NCBI RefSeq assembly: GCF_003253435.1
Contig: NZ_QKUB01000013.1
Coordinates: 1-11,935, forward strand
Reading direction: 5' to 3'
Source of the DNA: Metamycoplasma auris
GTDB taxonomy: Bacteria > Bacillota_I > Bacilli_A > Mycoplasmatales > Metamycoplasmataceae
Length of the DNA stretch: 11,935 nt
Shown: one piece after another, positions 1 to 6,655 of the stretch
How positions within the stretch are numbered: position 1 is the first letter of the stretch
How the letters are laid out: each line of letters begins with the position of its first letter
The notes under the pieces: model-generated
Told to the model about the DNA's origin: nothing
What the model saw: the letters and a program-made list of their open reading frames with translations, nothing else
The model's database searches: none
Position numbers and translations under genes: made by a program

Positions 1-279
1 AACTTCGAAAGAACAATGGATGATTTAATTAACTTTAAGAGTGCAACAATCCCGATGTTGGCACAACTTTTATACGAAGAGCATCGTGAAAAAATTAAGG
101 CAGATTTAACTGACGATCCAAATTATCCTAAATACAAGTTGTATCAATTTTTGGAATCTGAAAATACCTATAAATTTATTGTAGCGAGACATGAGGTTAG
201 TTCACCAGATACAGGGGGACCTGAAGGTTCTAAATACTACATAGAATGGGCATATTATGAATTTGAAAAAAATAATTAA
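1..279 (+). CDS. 3' end of an unrecognised gene (5' end outside the window)
   Basis: The reading frame is open from the first base of the window to TAA at 277-279. An ATG lies at 16 with no convincing Shine-Dalgarno before it, so I treat this as the C-terminal 92 residues of a longer protein, although a short protein starting at 16 cannot be excluded. The visible part is acidic and mixed in character, with a Tyr/Glu-rich end (WAYYEFEKNN), and has no membrane segment or motif I recognise. It overlaps the start of the nucleotidyltransferase gene by 23 bases in another frame, so the two are probably co-transcribed and translationally coupled. I cannot assign a function. Confidence 0.6.
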   Translation, partial: NFERTMDDLINFKSATIPMLAQLLYEEHREKIKADLTDDPNYPKYKLYQFLESENTYKFIVARHEVSSPDTGGPEGSKYYIEWAYYEFEKNN

Positions 280-856
280 TAGTATCGTTATCCAACACGA
301 CCCAATTGCTATATTTCAATATGGTTCTAGGGGACTGGGAATAAATGATAATAATGCAGATTATGACTTAATGGTTGTAACTGATAATCCTACAAAAAGA
401 TATTTTTACTATGATGCAGAAAGTGGTGAAAAAATTGATATTTTCTTTACAAATAAGGAATTTCAAACTGATCTTAAAGTAGTAAAAGGATTAGCACATC
501 TACAATTTTTGTTCATATCAAAAAATAGTTTGCTATATCAAACACCTGAATTTGACTATGAGGAATTTATTTCTTCAATTAAAGAGAAGCAAAGCAAATT
601 GCTTTTTGAATTAATTAAATCTGATATTACAAGATTTAAATTTTATTCGTACAATCAAAGAAGCAAAAAAGCATATTACCATTATGCCTATATAGCTTCT
701 TTAGTTTCAAATGAAAAACCAAATTGAGAAATTATTAAAAGAATTAAAGCTTGAACCGAAAACAAAAACGACATTAAGTACTTAGAAAAATGTCGTAAAT
801 TACTTTTTGAGTGATATTTGAAAGAAAAAGAAAAGAAGGAAGAAGGAAATGAATAA
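257..856 (+). CDS. Pol-beta-superfamily nucleotidyltransferase domain protein
   Basis: A 199-residue protein once TGA codons at 725, 752 and 812 are read as Trp. Its first 65 residues carry the nucleotidyltransferase signature: the GS motif (G23-S24, in FQYGSRGLG), the metal-binding pair D35-x-D37 (NADYDLMVV) and a third acidic residue D61 (KIDIFF). The rest is helical and Lys/Tyr/Trp-rich. Members of this superfamily transfer an NMP to RNA, small molecules or protein. The layout resembles the small stand-alone group annotated as DNA polymerase beta superfamily or RlaP-like, but substrate and product cannot be read from sequence. The start ATG overlaps the upstream gene by 23 bases and the stop overlaps the next gene by 8 bases, so it sits in the middle of a tight operon. 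The long C-terminal part with Trp codons is lost if the standard code is used. Confidence 0.8.
834..847 (+). promoter_or_regulatory. Shine-Dalgarno site for the coiled-coil gene
   Basis: A purine run (AGAAGGAAGAAGGA) directly precedes ATG 849, inside the last codons of the nucleotidyltransferase gene. It decides the start of the downstream gene and supports translational coupling, because that start overlaps the upstream stop by 8 bases. Confidence 0.7.
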
Positions 857-1478
857 AATTATTGATTTGTTGCCGGTTTTTATTCCACTAATTACATCAT
901 TTATAGGTCTTGTTTTGACTGTAATTTTTACTAGTTTAAACCACACTAAAAAAATGAAATACTTAAGAAATCGGATTGATACATTAGAAAAAGAAAATAA
1001 TGATATTAACCTAAATTTCAAACTCTACAAAGAAAAGATGGATAATTGAGCGTTTGATATGAAGGTTGACTTAAAGAAGGCGGTTGATGAAAATACATTG
1101 CTAATAAAGAAATTAGAGATGTATAAAAATAATAATAGTGTCGAATACAACAGAGAACTTGAAAAAAAATTACAAGATTATTTAAAATCATCTGATACAC
1201 TTTCCAATGAACTTTTAAAAGTAAAAAATCTCAACGTTGAATTAGTTCATAAAATCGAAGAGTTAACTTTTGAAAACAATAAACTAAAAGAAAAGTTAGG
1301 ACTTTTAGAAAAAGAATTAGATAAACAAGTTAGTTTTATTGAAAATGTAAAGAAGTTCGAAGACGCAATTAAGAATTTTGACTTTTCAAAGAAAGAAGAA
1401 ACTCCTAAGGAAATTGCTCCAAGTCAACCTAAGAGCGATTTTAGAGGTTCTATTGAAAAAGATCCAATTGTTTGATAA
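849..1478 (+). CDS. Membrane-anchored coiled-coil protein
   Basis: A 209-residue protein; TGA at 1047 and 1473 are Trp and TAA at 1476-1478 ends it. Residues about 7-29 form one hydrophobic membrane segment (LPVFIPLITSFIGLVLTVIF). From about residue 37 to 170 the sequence is heptad-like and rich in Lys, Glu, Leu and Asn, as expected of a long coiled coil. The tail contains Pro and ends in Trp. It is most simply an inner-membrane-anchored rod facing the cytoplasm, since the residues just after the membrane segment are basic (HTKKMKYLRNR). It overlaps the nucleotidyltransferase stop by 8 bases and has a strong Shine-Dalgarno. Membrane anchoring next to a nucleotidyltransferase could mean the two work as a pair, but that is inference. 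I do not recognise a named family. Confidence 0.75.
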
Positions 1479-1494
1479 AAATACTATGTAACAA

Positions 1495-1521
1495 AAAAGA
1501 GCGCCTTAGAAGCGCTCTTTT
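1495..1521. terminator. Bidirectional intrinsic terminator between convergent genes
   Basis: A perfect 10-base-pair stem (AAAAGAGCGC at 1495-1504 with GCGCTCTTTT at 1512-1521) encloses a 7-base loop. T-rich sequence follows on the + strand and an A-run precedes it, so it works in both directions. It lies between the ends of the + strand coiled-coil gene and the - strand lipoprotein gene. Confidence 0.9.
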
Positions 1522-1537
1522 TAATATTAAATAAAGT

Positions 1538-2374
1538 CTAGGAATAAGTATGATAAGTGAGATCTACATATTTTAAATAATCTTTCTTAGACCTGATTAT
1601 TCCATTCTCATCTTTATAACCAAAGCGGATATTTATTAGTAAGTTTTTTAGTTTATAAGTAGTTTCTTTCGAAATTTTATCTGTTTTCTCTGAAGGAATA
1701 GGAGATCCCTCTCTATTAAAATCTTCTAGTTTTATAAACTTTGTTCATTCTTTAAAATTTATTTCATTTTTTTCATAATCTGAATAATTTAAAAATTTAG
1801 AGAAAGGGTGTTCGTGCTTTTTATTATAGAAAGCATTTTTCAACATTTCTTTCATGCCAAATCAACCCTGATATTCAGACATCACTATAAAACCTATTGA
1901 ATATTTTTTATCATCCAAAATACCATTTTCAGGTAAATAATTTCAAGAATCATATACTTTCCTAAAATATGATTCTTCATGTGAAAAACCTAGCAAAGCA
2001 GGAGAAGATATAATTTTAGTATAGTCCAAATTTTTCCTTTTATCATAATGATATTTTCATTCTGTTATAGGTACTGGTCATAAATTTGAATATTTTTTTC
2101 TTACTAAATTTTTTACTATGTCCTTAAAATCATTATTTTTATAATAAAAGAATTTTTCCGTTTCTGTTAATTCTCTCGGAGTTGGTGCAGGTGTGAATTC
2201 TGCTGGGGTTAAGTAATCATATTTTAATTCCTTAGGAAATTCTTCAACAAACCTTTCAAAGTTTTCAAGTTCGGTATGTTTATTTTTATCTCAAGGTTCA
2301 GAACAGGAAATAGATATTATTGGTAATGATAAAATAAGTGGTAAAGATAATAGTAGTTTTCTTTTTTTCATCAT
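1538..2374 (-). CDS. Predicted lipoprotein, unknown function
   Basis: A 278-residue protein on the - strand, from ATG 2374-2372 (a second ATG follows at once) to TAG at 1540-1538. It is easily missed because at least six of its Trp codons are TGA. The N-terminus is a lipoprotein signal peptide: basic MMKKRK, a hydrophobic stretch, then the lipobox SISC with lipidated Cys at about residue 24, so the mature protein should be anchored on the outside of the membrane. The mature part begins with a Glu/Pro-rich stretch (PAEFTPAPTPRE) and is then rich in Trp, Tyr and Lys; I recognise no domain. No Shine-Dalgarno precedes the ATG, but a TAAAAT box lies 6 bases upstream. It is divergent from the tyrosine recombinase gene and could be a target of it, although I see no inverted site in its promoter. 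Confidence 0.85.
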
Positions 2375-2380
2375 ACTTAA

Positions 2381-2419
2381 ATTTTACTACTTCTATTTAT
2401 CTAAAAAAAATGATAAAAT
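2381..2419. promoter_or_regulatory. Back-to-back promoters for the lipoprotein and recombinase genes
   Basis: On the - strand a TAAAAT -10 box (2386-2381) lies 6 bases before the lipoprotein ATG. On the + strand an extended -10, TGATAAAAT (2411-2419), points to the recombinase, with transcription expected to start near 2426. Only 27 bases separate the two -10 boxes, so each promoter's -35 region falls within the other's spacer and the two probably compete. The -35 hexamers are poor matches. Confidence 0.5.
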
Positions 2420-2426
2420 TATGTTT

Positions 2427-2475
2427 GATAGGAACCTCTACTTCCAATACTTATAATTATTGCTTAGTTCCTGTC
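2427..2475 (+). repeat. Site A: 7-base-centre inverted repeat with an alternative long stem
   Basis: The short inverted repeat GGAA-CCTCTAC-TTCC (2431-2445) has the same centre and flanking AA/TT as site B 93 bases downstream, giving an identical 11-mer AACCTCTACTT. The second and outer base pair differs in a compensating way (G-C here, C-G in site B). In addition GATAGGAAC (2427-2435) can pair with GTTCCTGTC (2467-2475) over 9 base pairs with one G-U, which would disrupt the small hairpin. It could be a recombinase core site or a leader-RNA switch. Confidence 0.55.
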
Positions 2476-2519
2476 ATTCAAAACTAAAACTAAAGAACTA
2501 AAAGAAAATAAAAAAAGAA

Positions 2520-2542
2520 CCTAGCAACCTCTACTTGCTAGG
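2520..2542. repeat. Site B: inverted repeat CCTAGCAA-CCTCTAC-TTGCTAGG
   Basis: Perfect 8-base arms at 2520-2527 and 2535-2542 flank the 7-base centre CCTCTAC. Two inverted arms around a 6-8 base centre is the layout of a tyrosine-recombinase crossover site, and such sites must share the centre to recombine, as sites A and B do. It lies 93 bases before the recombinase start. It is not a terminator, since no T-run follows the stem. Confidence 0.6.
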
Positions 2543-2596
2543 CAAAAAAATTATAGCATATAAGCATTTGATTGCTCAAAATATAATTCCCTTTTG

Positions 2597-2619
2597 CCTA
2601 ACATAAAAAAGTTGTTAGG
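2597..2619. repeat. Site D: related inverted repeat next to the recombinase Shine-Dalgarno
   Basis: CCTAACAT-AAAAAAG-TTGTTAGG has the same 8-7-8 geometry as site B. Its right arm differs from the site B right arm at one base (TTGTTAGG against TTGCTAGG), but the centre is different. It abuts the recombinase Shine-Dalgarno, so protein bound to the DNA, or the folded RNA, could affect expression of the recombinase. Confidence 0.5.
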
Positions 2620-2620
2620 T

Positions 2621-2628
2621 AGAAGGGG
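2621..2628 (+). promoter_or_regulatory. Shine-Dalgarno site of the recombinase gene
   Basis: AGAAGGGG lies 6 bases before ATG 2635 and fixes that start. It follows the stem of site D with one base between. Confidence 0.75.
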
Positions 2629-2634
2629 ATTTTA

Positions 2635-3585
2635 ATGTCATTAAGATTTAAAGAAAAGATTGATTTATTCTTAAATTCTAATTACAAAAACAGTAAAACA
2701 AAAGTGTGCGCTAAAATTGCTTTAAATAGAATAGCAGACTTAGATGCAATTGATATTAATAAAATTAATAAAATATTTGAGAATTTAAAAAATTCAGGTT
2801 CATCAAAGAATACCCAACTTGCTTATATTAAAAAATTTATTAACTCAATGTCTAAGGTTGAAAATAAATTTTATGATGTTTCAAAATTGATTTCATTTGA
2901 AAATGATACAATTCCAAAGCAAGTTTTTAATTTGGATGAAATACAAAAGATTGAATTTGCATTAGAAAAATGAAATAATCCAGAATTCAAACTTATTTTT
3001 AACTTACTTAAATACAATGGTTGTCGTCTGGGAGAATTTGTTTCAGTTGACTGAGAAAATATCTATAAAACAAATTATGAATGTCAAATTAAGGCAAAGA
3101 AACATGGGAGATTTAGAACTATAATTGTTCCATATGATCTAAGGGATCAATTTATAAAATATGGTGTTAAATATTCTTATAACACAATTCAAAACCTATT
3201 TCATAAGTTTTCAATTTATTTAAAAACTTTATATCCTGATTGATCGAAACATTTAAGTGCTCATGTCTTGAGAGCACAATTAATTACCAATATGCATATG
3301 GCAGGACTTTCGCCAGACAAAATACAAGTTGCTACCGGGCATGTAGAAATTAGTACCATAACCAACCACTATATCAGAACTTCAAGTGTCTATCAAAAAC
3401 AATTACTTCAATTGGGGAATATGGATTCGATTAATTCAATTGAAATTAATAAACTAAAAGAAATTATTTTGTTGCAAAATCAAGAAATTTTAAAATTACG
3501 TGAAAGATTAAATTTAGATGATGACGAAACTAGCGATGCCGACTTGAAAAGAACTAAAAATCAATATAAAGTCTTTGTTGCATAA
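2635..3585 (+). CDS. Tyrosine recombinase (Xer-like integrase)
   Basis: A 316-residue site-specific recombinase, with TGA Trp codons at 2971, 3052 and 3241. Residues 1-110 form the core-binding SAM-like domain. The catalytic domain carries the full active site: R131 (NGCRLGE), a Lys at 155 or 156 (KAKKHGRFR), H210-x-x-R213 (HVLR), H236 (TGHVEIS) and the nucleophile Y246 (NHYIR). The enzyme should cleave DNA through a 3'-phosphotyrosine and join two sites through a Holliday junction. Unusually, about 70 residues follow the Tyr, including a leucine-zipper-like helix (INKLKEIILLQNQEILKLRE) and an acidic linker, which may mediate multimer assembly. Mycoplasmas use related Xer-type enzymes for surface-antigen switching. 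The neighbouring inverted repeats, the divergent lipoprotein and the overlapping nuclease-like gene suggest a dedicated module rather than chromosome-dimer resolution. Confidence 0.93.
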
Positions 3586-4021
3586 AAATAATCCTAAGAC
3601 TTTTAAGATATGAAAATCTAAATTTCAAGATATTTTTCTTTCTAGATTAAAACACTGAATGAAGAAGGAAAACATAGATTTTAAGTTAATTTCTAAATAT
3701 TATGAAGTACTTTTCTACTGAAGTTTTATAAATTATAGAAGAGAAATGCAATTAAAAGAATTTTTAAAATCTAAAGGTTTTTTAGTAAGTTTTAGCAATC
3801 TAAAACTAGATGCAATTTTTAAAGTGGATCTTATTGCTATAAAGGAAAACCAGAAGTTGTATGTACAACTTAAAAATAGGTTTGTCAATTTCAGTATTTC
3901 AGATAGGAAGAAACTTATACATTTTGCAAATATTAGAAATTCAATTCCATTATTAGTTACGAAGCAAAAGAATACTTATAGTTTTTGAAATCTAATAAGC
4001 GAAGAAGAATTTAACTTCTAA
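3536..4021 (+). CDS. Small PD-(D/E)XK (Mrr-like) nuclease-fold protein
   Basis: A 161-residue protein. I chose ATG 3536 because the frame stays open and protein-like from there (MPTWKELKINIKSLL) although it overlaps the recombinase gene by 50 bases; ATGs at 3659 or 3746 would give 120 or 91 residues. TGA codons at 3545, 3611, 3656, 3719 and 3986 are Trp. The nuclease-like core is an acidic helix (E70/E75), then D98 (KVDLIAI), then Q111-x-K113 (LYVQLKNR). This D...QxK spacing is that of Mrr, Holliday-junction resolvase and similar PD-(D/E)XK folds in which Gln replaces Glu. The fold call is by motif only. No Shine-Dalgarno is evident, so translation probably depends on coupling to the recombinase. 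A nuclease linked to a recombinase could process junctions or hairpins, perhaps the array directly downstream, but that is inference. Confidence 0.65.
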
Positions 4022-4035
4022 AACTAATAAAGATA

Positions 4036-4296
4036 TATTAATGCGTCTAAGTATATCGAAACTTAGACGCATTTAATATCATTATAGTTATATCTTAGGC
4101 CGGGTTGATATAACTATAATGATATATAACTTATATGTAATATATTATAAATATTACATATAAGTATACTTATATATATACTTATATAATAGTATATATA
4201 TAAGTTATTAATGAGAATGTAACACGTACAAAAGTTACATTCTCATTATATATATTGAGAGTACAAGCATAATTAAAGCGCTGTACTCTCAATATA
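4036..4296. repeat. Array of six tandem perfect hairpins
   Basis: Six inverted repeats stand almost end to end. H1: 4040-4051 with 4062-4073, 12 pairs, 10-base loop. H2: 4076-4094 with 4107-4125, 19 pairs, GC-rich loop TTAGGCCGGGTT. H3: 4129-4143 with 4151-4165, 15 pairs, 7-base loop. H4: 4168-4182 with 4191-4205, 15 pairs, 8-base loop. H5: 4209-4223 with 4234-4248, 15 pairs, 10-base loop. H6: 4251-4265 with 4282-4296, 15 pairs, 16-base loop. All stems are perfect. They differ in sequence apart from H3 and H4, which share ACTTATAT; an outer 11-base pair (4126-4136 with 4198-4208) could enclose those two. No ORF covers the array. Candidates are a structured RNA, a single-strand origin or transfer site, or substrate DNA for the upstream recombinase and nuclease. 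Confidence 0.9.
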
Positions 4297-4596
4297 ATAT
4301 ATGTATTTTTTATATATCTAGAAATTCAAAAAGTATATTAATTTTCTAAAATACTTTATTTTCTATTTTTAGTATTGATTACTTTTTATTTGGTAAAATG
4401 AAACTGAAGATATTATTTTTCTTAAAATGTTTTTTTAGCGTAAAAATGTCTAAAAAAGTATTTTAAAAAGGTATATTAAAAGTATTTTAGTATTTTAAAA
4501 TTTTTAAAAAAATTAAAAAATCTCTTTAACTACTTAATCTAATTATTTTTAATACAATTAATATAAATACAAATTAAATTTAAAAAGAATAATAGT
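4297..4596. other. AT-rich intergenic stretch with GTATTTTA repeats and an orphan promoter-like box
   Basis: There is no supported gene here. The octamer GTATTTTA occurs three times (4458-4465, 4482-4489, 4490-4497), and its inverse TAAAATAC lies at 4347-4354. An extended -10, TGGTAAAAT (4391-4399), matches the one before cdd but has no ORF behind it. The stretch separates the hairpin array from the S41 gene and may hold upstream control sites for it. Confidence 0.45.
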
Positions 4597-4602
4597 TATA
4601 AT
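4597..4602 (+). promoter_or_regulatory. -10 box of the S41 peptidase gene
   Basis: A consensus TATAAT lies 15 bases before ATG 4618. A weak -35 (TTAAAT, 4574-4579) sits 17 bases further upstream. Transcription would start near 4609, giving a leader of about 9 bases with no Shine-Dalgarno. Confidence 0.5.
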
Positions 4603-4617
4603 CATCGTCCTAAATTT

Positions 4618-6498
4618 ATGAAAACAAAAAATTTAAATTTCCTTTTTTATATAACACCGCTTAGTTTGGCTCCCCTAAGTGTTCTTTCTATTAAATGCCA
4701 AAGTTCACTTAATCCAATAATTAAACCATTTATCCCACCCTTTTCTCCTACTAATCCATTAATTCCTTGAATCCCTCCTAATAATGCTTCTTCTAAAAAT
4801 ATAAATGACGATTCATTATCCTTAAAAGTAACTAAACATTCATTTAAGAATTTCAATCCTGAATATTACATTAATGATAGAGATGATCTATCTGTTTATC
4901 GAATTCAAAATATGGAAGAAACTGCATACATTGATTTAGATGAATTCCTTGATGCTCTAAATGGATTTATTGATCCTGATTCAATTTCTGAAAAAATTCT
5001 TGATGAAGATCATGGCAAAAAAACTTATAAGGTAGACAATGGAGCTCATTTAATTATTGATTGAAAAAATAATCAAATCAAACTTAACTCCAATAACTTT
5101 TTCCATTCGATTATAAGTCCACAAAGACAAACTAATGCTGGTAAATTCTTAAGGGTAAATTATGATAATGTAAGAAGTCATAAAAAATTAACTGATGATC
5201 CTTATTTAATATTCGATTTGAATAAATATAACATGGATATTCTTTACTATAAAAAGAAGGTTTTAGTTCCCTTTTCAGTTTTTAACGCGCTTTTTGTCAG
5301 CCAAAATTTCAATAATATCTATTTTAATGGTGAAAATTTTACATCCTTATATGCAGGATTAGATATTTCTTTTGGTCATCGTCTATCCCTAGAGGCAAAA
5401 AAGAGAATAAAAAATATAAAGAAAAATAAACCAACTAAAAAAGAACGTCAAGTTAATTTCAATCATTTAATGTTTGTCATGGATAATTTCTATGGACTTA
5501 AGGAATATAAAGAAATTAAATCATTTGAAGATTGAATTGGTTCCAAGTATAAACAAAAATTATTATCAACCGACCCAAAGGAATTTCATCAAGCCTATGT
5601 TGATATATTTCATAAAAAACTTAATGAACTCCATACAAACATTAACTCATTTTCATATTATGATAAATTCAAAATTGATCCGATTACAGTAGATCTATTT
5701 GCAAAAAATCCTAAGAAATACTTTGGAGACTATTTCAACAAATTTGTTGAAACAAAAGCTAATTTGGATAAATATTTTAATCAATATGTAACAAACATGG
5801 AAATTACAGATTGAGAATTAAAAGATTACATAAGATTTCATAATCAAACTGCAATTATTAGTATTTTTAATTTCATTGATAGCACCCAAGAGCAAGGTTC
5901 AAGAAGGGATGCCTGAAAGTATGACACTTATTATTTGATCAAGGAATTAATGGAACTAGTTGAAAGAAGAAATAAATTATTTCGAAGAAATGGACATCAA
6001 GAAATTAAAAATATCGTACTTGATTTATCAAGAAATGGTGGAGGTAGTGTTCTTGCAATGATTCGAACCCTTGGCTTCCTAACAAATCAAAAGATCACTG
6101 CCCATGATTACAATGCCTTAGATAAAATAAGTATAGATAGTCACTATAGTGTGGACGTATTTGCGAATAATCAATTCCATTGACATAATTATGACAAATA
6201 TAATTGAAATCTTCTAATTGGAATGAATACATTTAGTGCTGCTAATCAAGCTGCAAGTATAGTTAAAGATATGAGAATTGCGAAAGTAATTGGGCAAAGA
6301 AGTGGAGGAGGAATGTGTTCAATAATGCCAATAGTATTAGATGATGGAACAACAATCACAATTAGTTCTCCAAATTTATCAATTAATAAGAATGGACTGG
6401 AAACCGAAAGCGGAATTGAACCAGATATTCCACTAGATTATAAAGACTTTTATAATGATGAAATTATTGATGATATATTGAATAATAAATATAACTAG
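4618..6498 (+). CDS. S41-family peptidase-like exported protein, probable lipoprotein
   Basis: A 626-residue protein from ATG 4618 to TAG 6496-6498, with many TGA Trp codons (e.g. 5533, 5812, 5914, 6181, 6208). The N-terminus is a signal peptide ending at LSIKC (Cys about residue 27); Lys before the Cys is unusual, so lipidation is uncertain. A Pro-rich linker follows (PFIPPFSPTNPLIPWIPP). The C-terminal 200-odd residues show the S41 (C-terminal-processing, tricorn-core-like) pattern: DLSRNGGG at 469-476, NTFSAANQA with candidate nucleophile S540, VIGQRSGGG, and the closing LETESGIEPDIPL. The usual catalytic Lys of CtpA-type enzymes is not evident after VIGQRSGGG, so it may follow the S41B/tricorn scheme or be inactive. 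It should act outside the membrane on peptides or surface proteins. It is a single-gene unit with its own promoter and terminator. Confidence 0.82.
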
Positions 6499-6528
6499 AA
6501 ATTAATAAATAGATAAACTTTTAGACTT

Positions 6529-6568
6529 AATCAAATGCTTTAATTTGAGCATTTGATTTTTATTTTTT
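6529..6568 (+). terminator. Intrinsic terminator after the S41 gene
   Basis: An 11-base-pair perfect stem (AATCAAATGCT at 6529-6539 with AGCATTTGATT at 6548-6558) and an 8-base loop are followed by a T-rich run to 6568. It separates the peptidase gene from cdd. Confidence 0.85.
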
Positions 6569-6637
6569 TGATTTAAATTTCTTTTTAATTTCAAAGATTT
6601 TTTAACTAATTTATGCTTCATAGCAATGAGTTTAAAA

Positions 6638-6646
6638 TGGTAAAAT
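6638..6646 (+). promoter_or_regulatory. Extended -10 promoter of cdd, probably leaderless
   Basis: TGGTAAAAT ends 9 bases before ATG 6656, and no Shine-Dalgarno lies between. Transcription would start within about 3 bases of the start codon, so the mRNA is expected to be leaderless or nearly so. Confidence 0.5.
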
Positions 6647-6655
6647 ATTTATATT

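Noticed and set aside
257..856. Genes interrupted by in-frame TGA look like pseudogenes
   Set aside because: TGA occurs at conserved-looking Trp positions in almost all genes here, including the recombinase and transposase. TAA and TAG are absent from the same frames, so TGA is Trp.
800..1200. Two antisense ORFs (800-1021 and 1018-1200, - strand)
   Set aside because: They are hydrophobic or low-complexity shadows of the coiled-coil gene and the end of the nucleotidyltransferase gene.
2520..2550. Site B as an intrinsic terminator before the recombinase
   Set aside because: The stem is followed by an A-run rather than a T-run on the + strand, and on the - strand by A-rich to mixed sequence without a clean T-run.
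4040..4073. H1 as the terminator of the nuclease gene
   Set aside because: No T-run follows the stem on either strand, and it is only the first of six similar hairpins.
4036..4296. CRISPR array or tRNA cluster
   Set aside because: There are no direct repeats of constant length with spacers, and no stem shows tRNA arm geometry or a CCA-like end.
1..4296. Part of a mycoplasma integrative conjugative element
   Set aside because: No TraE/TraG-like ATPase, ICE-type DDE transposase or other recognisable conjugation gene is visible in the window.
4647..4856. 69-residue ORF on the - strand
   Set aside because: It lies fully inside the S41 gene in antisense and has no signal of its own.
5474..5692. 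72-residue + strand ORF
   Set aside because: It is a different-frame shadow within the S41 gene.
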